A stretch of DNA of 26,161 nt from an uncultured Duncaniella sp. Lineage in GTDB: Bacteria > Bacteroidota > Bacteroidia > Bacteroidales > Muribaculaceae. The DNA lies in the NCBI GenBank assembly GCA_910586305.1, contig CAJUGS010000039.1:1-26161 (forward strand), given 5' to 3'. The notes beneath the pieces were generated by a model. That model had not been told where the DNA came from. It did not search any database and saw only the letters and a list, made by a program, of their open reading frames with translations. Positions within the stretch are counted from its first letter, which is position 1. Every line of letters starts with the position of its first letter. Below are positions 1 to 6,822 of this stretch, one piece after another. The position numbers were made by a program, and so were the translations under genes.

Positions 1-116
1 TCTATCGCCTGTCTCGGATTGCTCCCGTTTTCGTTTCCCGGCTCGTCCGACGAGCACCCGGTCAAGACAGATGCCGCAAGGAACGCCGATAAAAATCTGG
101 TATTCATATTCTTCAT
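1..116 (-). CDS. Partial lipoprotein, probably a second serpin (5' end only)
   Basis: Only the first 38 codons lie in the window; the gene continues past the left edge. The start is the ATG at 116-114, 15 nt after the stop of the serpin gene, so the two are probably co-transcribed. An alternative start is the ATG three codons further in. The N-terminus is a lipoprotein signal peptide ending in the lipobox LTGC, followed directly by SSDEPG. The neighbouring serpin has nearly the same sequence after its lipid-modified cysteine, and the two genes share an identical 19-bp stretch there. The residues following (NPRQAI) could align with the PALPIEL stretch that precedes the serpin fold next door. 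I infer a tandem serpin paralogue. The lipoprotein call is firm, but the serpin call rests on context and on the shared leader. Confidence 0.6.
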   Translation of the reverse strand, partial: MKNMNTRFLSAFLAASVLTGCSSDEPGNENGSNPRQAI

Positions 117-131
117 ATTCCTAATAGTGAA

Positions 132-1382
132 TTATTCCCCTGCAAGTTCCGACACATTTCCCATGAAGAGAATGGCCCCGGTGCTCTGTTCGTTTATGAC
201 AAACATGAACGGACGGTTGACCTCCAGCACGGCGGGTCTGACCGTATTGCTCCCCTGTGTCGATCCGAAGATGTCTATCACCGTTGCCGCGGCAGCCTCA
301 GAGCCATACTCGTCGACGGTTATGTGGCAGTTGTGGTGTATGGAGCCGACCGCTTCGCCACCGTCAAGCATCTTTGACAGATCGGCGTCGTGGAAGACTG
401 ACTTTGCCCCCATCGCAGCAACGACGTCCTTCATCTCATGGCTGGAACCCAGGTCGAACCGTGGCAGACGCACACCTGCCGGCGTCTTGCCCCGGTCGGA
501 CAGAAGGTCTTCCACCGTAAGATTCCCCACAACGTTGGCAAGTTCGATTCCTTCGTGCGGCAGGACGACGTGCATCATGTATGCGCCGTTGCCATAGGGC
601 AGGTCAATGACGCTCGCATTCACGGTCTCTGACACACTCACAGCGTTGTCGCCCGAATCCATCATCTGCACCCTGCTCCTTGTGCCGTCCTGGCAGGTGA
701 ACTCCGCAGGCTTTGTCAGTTTCCTGTCAAACCGGACATTCCACACGGATCTGAAATACAACGCGTTGGTGAGCACGACGGGGCCCTGTGGAGCCGACAG
801 GAGCATATCCTTTATCATACCGTCTGTTTTCTCCTCTATCCACGAGTTGATTCTTCTGCGTGAGTCCTCCCCGCTCCCGCCGAGCTGCATTGCCTCGGCA
901 TCATAGGCCTTGGCCATTTTCGCGGTATATGACGGAAGCACGGCGCCGGATGTGCTCCACACCGAGTTGGCCATCGACAGCCTCGTCCTGGAGTCTATTT
1001 CCGGAAGCAGGTCGAGGAAGCGGCGGTTAAGGGCGTTTAGCTCCGGAAGGTCCTTTCCGTCAATCCCCAACAGGGATGCAAGCTCATGGAGGGTCTCGCC
1101 GTCGGCTCCGTTTGCAAGAAGCGACAGAGCCATCTCCATACTCATGGGCGACACAAGCGTGTTGGGGTTCTCTTTCAGCTCGGACTTTATTGTCTCCCTC
1201 ATTAGATTGAGGGCGAACTTATTGTACCCGTCCACCATTCTTGCCTGGGTTGCGGTCAGCTCTATGGGCAGGGCGGGCTCGACTTTTTCTGTCCCGCCGG
1301 TGCCCGGCTCGTCCGACGAGCCGCAGGACGACACGGCAAGCGCCCCGATACACAATGCAAGGATAATGAGTTTTTTCATCAT
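132..1382 (-). CDS. Lipoprotein serpin (serine/cysteine protease inhibitor)
   Basis: A 416-residue serpin, the usual length for the fold plus a leader. The lipoprotein signal peptide ends at lipobox AVSSC (Cys20). The next residues, GSSDEPG, place acidic residues close to the cysteine, resembling the lipoprotein export signal that sends Bacteroidota lipoproteins to the cell surface. Serpin signatures are the s3A segment TNALYFRSVW (205-214), the breach-region PRF (307-309), the hinge GSEAAAAT (360-367) and the C-terminal NRPFMFVI (389-396). The small-residue hinge is typical of inhibitory serpins, which trap proteases by inserting the cleaved loop into sheet A. Counting from the hinge puts P1 at about Ser374 (FGS-TQG), so the target is not obvious; proteases preferring small residues, or papain-like cysteine proteases, are possible. 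Likely role: protection of the cell surface from host or competitor proteases. Confidence 0.93.
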   Translation of the reverse strand: MMKKLIILALCIGALAVSSCGSSDEPGTGGTEKVEPALPIELTATQARMVDGYNKFALNLMRETIKSELKENPNTLVSPMSMEMALSLLANGADGETLHELASLLGIDGKDLPELNALNRRFLDLLPEIDSRTRLSMANSVWSTSGAVLPSYTAKMAKAYDAEAMQLGGSGEDSRRRINSWIEEKTDGMIKDMLLSAPQGPVVLTNALYFRSVWNVRFDRKLTKPAEFTCQDGTRSRVQMMDSGDNAVSVSETVNASVIDLPYGNGAYMMHVVLPHEGIELANVVGNLTVEDLLSDRGKTPAGVRLPRFDLGSSHEMKDVVAAMGAKSVFHDADLSKMLDGGEAVGSIHHNCHITVDEYGSEAAAATVIDIFGSTQGSNTVRPAVLEVNRPFMFVINEQSTGAILFMGNVSELAGE

Positions 1383-1418
1383 GATATTCCGGTTTAATTG
1401 TTAGTGATGTAGTATGTG

Positions 1419-1426
1419 CAAATTTA
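1419..1426 (-). promoter_or_regulatory. Promoter -7 box of the serpin gene
   Basis: On the minus strand this reads TAAATTTG, matching the Bacteroidota TAnnTTTG box. It lies 36 nt before the serpin ATG, leaving a leader of roughly 30 nt. I see no good TTTG box about 20 nt further upstream, so the promoter may be weak or activator-dependent. Confidence 0.55.
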
Positions 1427-1451
1427 TAGAATTTTTATAGTAATTATAACT

Positions 1452-1736
1452 TTACAAGCTATAATATTTTTGTATGAGGTCCGTATTTATTTGAAATTTA
1501 CGTTCTGCTGCTACGATGGCAAAACCTCCGTCATCAACGTTTGTAATGTAGAGAAGCGAAAAAACATAGTCTTTGAAGCATTTGATAGCAACCTGATGAC
1601 GAGGTCTGCATCTTGGTATCTTGAGCAGTGGTACTGACTATTGACTCATCGCTTGAGCAGTCTCAGCTCTGACCGATTGGGAAGGCATAAGACTAAACAA
1701 TAGAATTGCGACAATACTAAAAATAAAATTCCTCAT
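1452..1736 (-). pseudogene. Decayed 5' fragment of a C10 (streptopain-like) protease gene
   Basis: The ATG at 1736 opens 32 codons with a clear signal peptide (MRNFIFSIVAILLF... ending SVRA-ET), then an in-frame TAG at 1638-1640. Continuing in the same frame past the TAG gives ...LYITNVDDGGFAIVAAERK (about 1500-1553) before a TAA at 1452-1454. The DGGFAIVAAERK stretch resembles the GGFVIVSADDR motif near the end of the propeptide of C10 cysteine proteases (SpeB, PrtT, Spi-type inhibitors); this is recalled from the family, not searched. The segment between looks scrambled, and no catalytic domain follows. A TAnnTTTG-like box (TAATTTTG, 1776-1783) lies about 40 nt before the ATG, so transcription may persist. 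Alternatively it encodes a short secreted peptide of 32 residues. The family call is moderate to low confidence. Confidence 0.42.
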
Positions 1737-1861
1737 TGACAAAAGTTATTGGTTTTACATTAGATTTTACAACAGCAAAATTATGATAAAATAATTAGAT
1801 CTCAGTTGTTACATAGCTTATAAAACCTATCACAAACGAGCAATACAATCCTGTAAATCAA

Positions 1862-1909
1862 ATAATTATGGCTGTGATAGATTTTAAAATCTATCACAGC
1901 CATAATTAT
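1862..1909. terminator. Perfect 48-bp palindrome, probable terminator of the TPR regulator
   Basis: Two perfectly complementary 24-nt arms meet without a spacer at 1885/1886, centred on ATTTTAAAAT and including GGCTGTGATAG and its complement. It lies 66 bp beyond the stop of the TPR regulator gene on the minus strand. No separate T-tract follows, but the outer arms are A/T only. Terminator function is an inference; a binding site for a dimeric protein or a mobile-element remnant is the alternative. A half-copy-like stretch, AAAACCTATCACAAAC, occurs near 1825-1840. Confidence 0.55.
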
Positions 1910-1975
1910 CCACCAATTTATTGATTATCAAGCTGTTATAAATATAACTAATCTACAATGCTGATTCTCAATCGA

Positions 1976-3676
1976 TTAATCCATTAGTTTCAATAACAGC
2001 TTGGAATCAGGAGTATTCAGTGCATTGAGTTTCCTCTTTAGACGCGATTTCCTATTATAAATTACATCTACTTTTTCATCAAGCAAAAGGCAGATAGTAT
2101 TGGTTGAAAACTTTGACGCAATATAAATAGCAAGCGCTATATCTATGTCGGAAAGATTGGCCGGTTCACTACGCAAATTTTTAAACACATTATTGCAATG
2201 AATATTAAAATGCTCTTCGATTGCACGCAGTTCTTTCCCTTTTAGACTTATATCTGAAATATATTTCTTTATCTTATCAGTTATCTTCTTTTGTTCGTTT
2301 TTTTGTCCATAATGCAGATAGTATGAACTGACAAGGTCATCAATCACATAGTATTTGTCCGCAACAAGTATATGAATTCTTTCTAAAAGCTTAGCTTGCT
2401 CCTGCTCGATACTGTTCTTTTCATCAACAATAGTCCGTAGTTTAAAGTCCCGGACTTCCTTTTCTTCTAAAAGCGTTGAGACTTGAGACATATATGCATC
2501 ACTCTTGAGTCTTAAATTCATTTCTTTTAGCTCATATGTCTTTCTGAGCGTATAAACAATCACAGTCGCTGAGAGAATGGCAACAATCAACAGTATGAAA
2601 ATCAAGTAAAACCTCTGTCTTGTCTGCTCCAGAGTTATATTTTTATTGAATATTTCGGTCTCTCTGTTTATCAGAAGTATATTTGATACAGCCTGTCTCT
2701 GAAGATTGACGAATATTGCATCGGTTGAATCTGTCAGAATCATCAATGCATCATACGCCTCCTTATATCGTCCCTGCTTATATAAATACTCATAGGCCGG
2801 AATCTCAGAATTCATATTATCGTGTTTGGATTCTTCTAACAGACTACTCTTATCATCCATATTCATCATGGAGTACAATGTCATCATGACGTGCCTGTCG
2901 TTGTTGTAAAACACCGTGTCATTATCATCATAAAGACGATCGTATATATTCACTGATTCCTCATAGTTACAGAGAGCGAAATGAGATGTTCCCAATAAAG
3001 ACAAAATATAATTCCTTAATTCCGGCAACTCATCCTGATTGATGGCAAGCAACAGTGAATCAGCTACATTTATGGCTTTATCATACATTAATACATTTGC
3101 ATAAGACATGGCTACCTCATAAGCCGAATGTGGGATATATTCCGACGCTTCGGAAAGGACATACTCATTATGGGCCATCTTGGCAAATTTAAGTGCTTCC
3201 TGGCCTGAAAATGTTGAGCACAAAAGCGCTCTTATACGAGTATAGATACGTCCTAACCAAAAATGGCTTCCTATCTCTTTAGCACTACTTTCCGCCTTCA
3301 CATAGTAATGGATAGCCTTGTTTATGTCACATTTGTTTTCCTCAATCCTACCTCTATAATATAATGCTTTCACATTATTAATATCCTTAGGATGACAAGA
3401 GTAATAGTCGAGTGCTATGTTAATTATAGAGTCGGTGGTGAGATCGATGTATGACTTGTCAAACGCTATTGACGTTAGCAGGGCGTGACGGGCGCGTATG
3501 GATGCGGGGTCGGTTGAATCGACTGCGATTGAGTCGAGGATGGCGAGGGCTTCTGTCGGGAGGGAATCGACGAGCGTCTCAGCACGGTCAAGCCCTGCCT
3601 CTTTCCCGCTTCGGGAGGTACAGGAAGATATGGCGAGAATTAAAATGGATAATATGACAGGCAGAAAGGTTTGCAT
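1976..3676 (-). CDS. Membrane-anchored TPR protein with C-terminal helix-turn-helix regulator domain
   Basis: I chose the ATG at 3676, giving 566 residues. The frame stays open upstream to 3853, but that extension overlaps a terminator and a consensus promoter. The N-terminus has a hydrophobic leader with a lipobox-like ISSC (Cys19), although it lacks the usual positive residue. Residues 30-340 are TPR-like helical repeats, predicted outside the cytoplasm. A transmembrane helix follows at about 356-378, then a coiled coil (380-440), then a helix-turn-helix-like segment (508-552: LSDIDIALAIYIA ... VIYNRKSRLKRKL) resembling LuxR/GerE-type domains. Bacteroidota encode many such sensor-regulators, generally of unknown signal. 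The gene is transcribed separately from the M6 protease gene upstream. Codons from about 80 onward are AT-rich, whereas the first part is GC-rich (see findings). Confidence 0.8.
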   Translation of the reverse strand: MQTFLPVILSILILAISSCTSRSGKEAGLDRAETLVDSLPTEALAILDSIAVDSTDPASIRARHALLTSIAFDKSYIDLTTDSIINIALDYYSCHPKDINNVKALYYRGRIEENKCDINKAIHYYVKAESSAKEIGSHFWLGRIYTRIRALLCSTFSGQEALKFAKMAHNEYVLSEASEYIPHSAYEVAMSYANVLMYDKAINVADSLLLAINQDELPELRNYILSLLGTSHFALCNYEESVNIYDRLYDDNDTVFYNNDRHVMMTLYSMMNMDDKSSLLEESKHDNMNSEIPAYEYLYKQGRYKEAYDALMILTDSTDAIFVNLQRQAVSNILLINRETEIFNKNITLEQTRQRFYLIFILLIVAILSATVIVYTLRKTYELKEMNLRLKSDAYMSQVSTLLEEKEVRDFKLRTIVDEKNSIEQEQAKLLERIHILVADKYYVIDDLVSSYYLHYGQKNEQKKITDKIKKYISDISLKGKELRAIEEHFNIHCNNVFKNLRSEPANLSDIDIALAIYIASKFSTNTICLLLDEKVDVIYNRKSRLKRKLNALNTPDSKLLLKLMD

Positions 3677-3681
3677 ATCTG

Positions 3682-3713
3682 CAAATATACATATTTTGCC
3701 ACTATCAGACAAA
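3682..3713 (-). promoter_or_regulatory. Consensus promoter of the TPR regulator gene, abutting the start codon
   Basis: On the minus strand TTTG (3713-3710), a 20-nt spacer, then TATATTTG (3689-3682): an exact match to the Bacteroidota consensus with ideal spacing. Only CAGAT separates the box from the ATG at 3676, so the transcript should begin at or within a base or two of the start codon. Confidence 0.8.
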
Positions 3714-3840
3714 TTAAAAAGATGTGCATCGGAAAGGGCGCAGTTGTAGTCCTGGCACATTCCGTATGTGTTTGATAAAGATGATTTTCCGGGATTGCAG
3801 ACCTGCAACTCGCGATTATGAGAAGAGCAGCTGTGCTGTT

Positions 3841-3894
3841 TCGTAAAAAGCACGTCCTCCTTACCGCGTATAACGAAGCGGTAAGGAAGACGTG
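3841..3894 (-). terminator. Intrinsic terminator of the M6 protease gene
   Basis: Arms at 3878-3894 and 3851-3867 pair over 17 bp with one G-U wobble around a 10-nt loop. On the minus strand the hairpin is followed by CTTTTTAC. It lies 26 bp after the M6 protease stop. Confidence 0.85.
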
Positions 3895-3919
3895 AGAAGT
3901 GTTATAAATACAAGATGCA

Positions 3920-6757
3920 TTACTTCACCAACAGCTTCACCGCATTGGCGGATGAGCTGCGGGCTATATAGAGCCCCGGAGCAACGGCAATAGTGAGCGT
4001 AGAGCCAGACGCACGGACAGAAGCCACTGTGCGTCCGAGCAAATCTGATACTATGACATTCTCACCGGGGATAAGACCATGAACGTCAATTACTCCGCGA
4101 CCGGCACTGAATGTGGCCTCTCCACCATCGGCTGCAATATCTATCACACCCGATCCGGCCTGGAGTGTAACCGATATCTCTCGAGAGGTGATAGCCGACA
4201 GAGAGCCGTCAGTGGCATCTACTATATAATAATATGTAGTGCCGGGGGTGAGATCTGTCACACTCCACGAAGTCTCAGTGCCGAGCGGACGATGGTCGTA
4301 GCCATCAACATAGACATTTTCTATCGGCTCGTGACATTCGATGTGTATATCGTCGAGATAGAGATTGCCAAACGAAGTGCCGCGTACATATTCAAACTTC
4401 ACGGCATCAGCCCCTGCGGGAATGTCGGTCAATGTGATACGCTTTCCGCCCTGGGTCTTGACAAGGGGACATTCGGCAACAACAACCCACTCGTCGGCCA
4501 CACGGACAGAGACTGTGACATTGTTGGTATCGTCGACCTTGGTGCCCAGAATCCAGAACTTTATGAGTGCGACAGGACGGTTGAAGTCGGGCGATATGAG
4601 GGTCTGTCCGCCCTTCTTGAAAGTGAGCGCGGGTACCTCATTGCCACTGAATGTGGCGTTGGGAGAATATTCAGGGGCAAACGAAGTAGTCCAGCCGTCA
4701 GCGATGGTCTTGCCGGTGAAATCACAATCGGCCACATCTGTCTCGGGCGATGTGTGAGAATACACGCTGAGCAGATAATCGCTGACTCCCGGTAGAGATT
4801 CCCACGAGGCTGTAAACGACGTCTCTGTAACATCAGATGCAGAAAGAGCCTCCACCTGACGCAGATCGAGAGTGAAGGGACGCGTGGTGGCACGCATCAT
4901 TCCGGAAGGCTCGCCAAATTGCCAGTCATTGCCGACGAATACAGTGTAGGCATATTCAGTATCGGGTTCCAGGCCGGTGAACTCCACCGAAGTGGCCGAG
5001 CCGACACGTAGCTTGTCATAACCACGCACGGGCTGCATCGTAGCCGCATCGAAAAGAGTGACCGCATAACGCGCATCCTCCACTTCCTTCCACGACACGC
5101 GCATGGAGTTGTAGGTAACATCAGTGGCTTCGTAGGCCTCTGTGGTCGGGAAAACGCCCTCGGCACCACCTGCCACATTGAATGTTATAAGTCCGTCGGG
5201 GGTCTCGGTAATGTCAGTGACAGGGAGTTCGAGTTTCTCGCCCGACCATGTACCCATGGACGGGGTGGTCGACTCGGTAAACTCGGTGATACCTGCGGTG
5301 CCCGGGAACGCATCACCGGCAAGAGTGGAAGCCGAACGTATGCCATCGGCCTCCTCAAGATCGACATACTGATGTGTGGGATTGTTGTTCACAGAGTTCC
5401 CGGTCCAAGCCGACGAGACATAGTGAACGTGCCATACAAGCATACCGTGGCCCGGAATATAGGTGTCCCACCCGGTCTGCTGACGGTTTTCAAACAGGAA
5501 GAACTCGTTGGCTGACGAAGTCCGGATAACACCCGCTCTATTGCTCGATATCGGCTCGAGAACTGCCGACAGCGGGCCGGTAATCTCATTCGGAGTCATC
5601 CATCCGAGAGCACATCGCTCAAACGCGCCATATAGCGGAGGCGTGCGGCCGTCGTTGTTGTATGGACCATAGTCAAGCGCCGACCAACTGCCTGGCGTGA
5701 ACGCGCTACCGCCGTTGGTAGAGTAAAGATCCGGGAGGCCCATCACATGGGAAAACTCATGAATAAATGTGCCTACACCGTCAGTGCGGTCGCGCACCTG
5801 CTCGTTGGAGCAGGCATAGCTGTCAAGCACAACGCCATCAAATACATATGTGCCTTTTCCACCGGCCTCAATCTGCCAGGAATGGGGCCACACAGTATCG
5901 TCTCCGCCACCGTTAGCCTCTCCTCGGCCGGCGTAGAAGACAAATACATTGTCGATATATCCGTCGCCATTGCGGTCATACTCCGAGAAGTCCACCTCGT
6001 CGTCGAGCAGGCGACAGGCATCGATAATCATTTCGTGGGCATTGCGGTCATCTCCGGTAAACGGGTTGTTACCTCCGTAGTAGGAACGCTCATGTGGAAG
6101 CTCCACAGGTCCGTAGACATCAAATTCGGGCAAAAACTTCCCGTCGGAACATTCCACGAAGAAGTCGCGGGCCGAACCGGTGCCACCGTTGTCGGAGAAT
6201 CCCGGCTCGTTGAGCATACGTGAGAAATAATTGTGGGCATCAGCGGTCGACATCTTCACATCCTTGTAGTTCACAAGGATCACAAGTCCCTTCTGGCGTC
6301 CTGTGCTCGGAAAGCTGGAGCCGGGAATACGTCCGGGCAAAACACCTGAGGTACCATCGGGGTCCATAGTCCTTGCCGGCATCTTGCGCACAGACGAAGC
6401 AAGGGCCTTCTGTCGCCCTGCATCCATAGCCGACACAACGCGTGTGCGATCAATGCGGCTGAGCCACGCACGTGCCTCCGGCGAACGAAGAGTGGCAGGA
6501 GCGGCCTTGATGGCTCCCGTCACCACCGCGCCCGAAGCATCAATATCGGCATAGTAGAAATTCCCGTCGCGAGTGGTGAGAAGATAACCGTCCTCAGTGA
6601 GATAATAGTGAAAGAATTCGTCGCCTATGAGTCGGACATTGATTTCAGAGCCGTCAGACTGCGTCATGGTTATCAGACCGGGCTTTGCAGGCACGGAATA
6701 AGCCACTGACGCAGACAGGGCAAACAGTGAAGCAAAAAGAATTTTCTTTAGTGACAT
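3920..6757 (-). CDS. Secreted M6-family metalloprotease with FN3 domains and a C-terminal sorting-like domain
   Basis: 945 residues. The signal peptide (about 1-21) ends AYS-VPA. The N-terminal propeptide-like part (22-150) is followed by the M6 (immune inhibitor A-like) catalytic domain. Its zinc site is HEFSHVMGLPD (His333, Glu334, His337, Asp343), and a calcium-loop-like DRNGDGYID lies at 261-269. An FN3 domain covers about 536-627. A second FN3 begins near 630 and seems interrupted by a jelly-roll domain (about 678-808, ending LYLDDIHIEC), resuming at 812-865. The last 75 residues (GENVIVSDLLGRTVAS ... GLYIARS ... KLLVK) resemble a type IX secretion type A sorting domain, so export by that route is likely if the system is present. 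Expected role: degradation of host or dietary protein outside the cell. It has its own promoter and terminator. Confidence 0.92.
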   Translation of the reverse strand: MSLKKILFASLFALSASVAYSVPAKPGLITMTQSDGSEINVRLIGDEFFHYYLTEDGYLLTTRDGNFYYADIDASGAVVTGAIKAAPATLRSPEARAWLSRIDRTRVVSAMDAGRQKALASSVRKMPARTMDPDGTSGVLPGRIPGSSFPSTGRQKGLVILVNYKDVKMSTADAHNYFSRMLNEPGFSDNGGTGSARDFFVECSDGKFLPEFDVYGPVELPHERSYYGGNNPFTGDDRNAHEMIIDACRLLDDEVDFSEYDRNGDGYIDNVFVFYAGRGEANGGGDDTVWPHSWQIEAGGKGTYVFDGVVLDSYACSNEQVRDRTDGVGTFIHEFSHVMGLPDLYSTNGGSAFTPGSWSALDYGPYNNDGRTPPLYGAFERCALGWMTPNEITGPLSAVLEPISSNRAGVIRTSSANEFFLFENRQQTGWDTYIPGHGMLVWHVHYVSSAWTGNSVNNNPTHQYVDLEEADGIRSASTLAGDAFPGTAGITEFTESTTPSMGTWSGEKLELPVTDITETPDGLITFNVAGGAEGVFPTTEAYEATDVTYNSMRVSWKEVEDARYAVTLFDAATMQPVRGYDKLRVGSATSVEFTGLEPDTEYAYTVFVGNDWQFGEPSGMMRATTRPFTLDLRQVEALSASDVTETSFTASWESLPGVSDYLLSVYSHTSPETDVADCDFTGKTIADGWTTSFAPEYSPNATFSGNEVPALTFKKGGQTLISPDFNRPVALIKFWILGTKVDDTNNVTVSVRVADEWVVVAECPLVKTQGGKRITLTDIPAGADAVKFEYVRGTSFGNLYLDDIHIECHEPIENVYVDGYDHRPLGTETSWSVTDLTPGTTYYYIVDATDGSLSAITSREISVTLQAGSGVIDIAADGGEATFSAGRGVIDVHGLIPGENVIVSDLLGRTVASVRASGSTLTIAVAPGLYIARSSSANAVKLLVK

Positions 6758-6776
6758 AATGACTGGAGTTACAAAG

Positions 6777-6808
6777 CAAAGTTACAGAATGTCAACGACA
6801 AAAGCAAC
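6777..6808 (-). promoter_or_regulatory. Promoter of the M6 protease gene
   Basis: On the minus strand GTTG (6808-6805), a 20-nt spacer, then TAACTTTG (6784-6777). The leader to the ATG is short, about 15 nt. The promoter sits in the 65-bp gap after the permease gene, so the protease need not depend on that operon. Confidence 0.7.
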
Positions 6809-6822
6809 AGATTGACGTTTTT

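Noticed and set aside
1416..1637. 73-codon plus-strand frame in the serpin upstream region
   Set aside because: It is antisense to the decayed protease fragment, has no recognisable protein features and starts inside the serpin promoter.
3677..3853. 59-residue N-terminal extension of the TPR regulator frame
   Set aside because: It overlaps the M6 terminator and a consensus promoter, and would bury the signal sequence in the middle of the protein.
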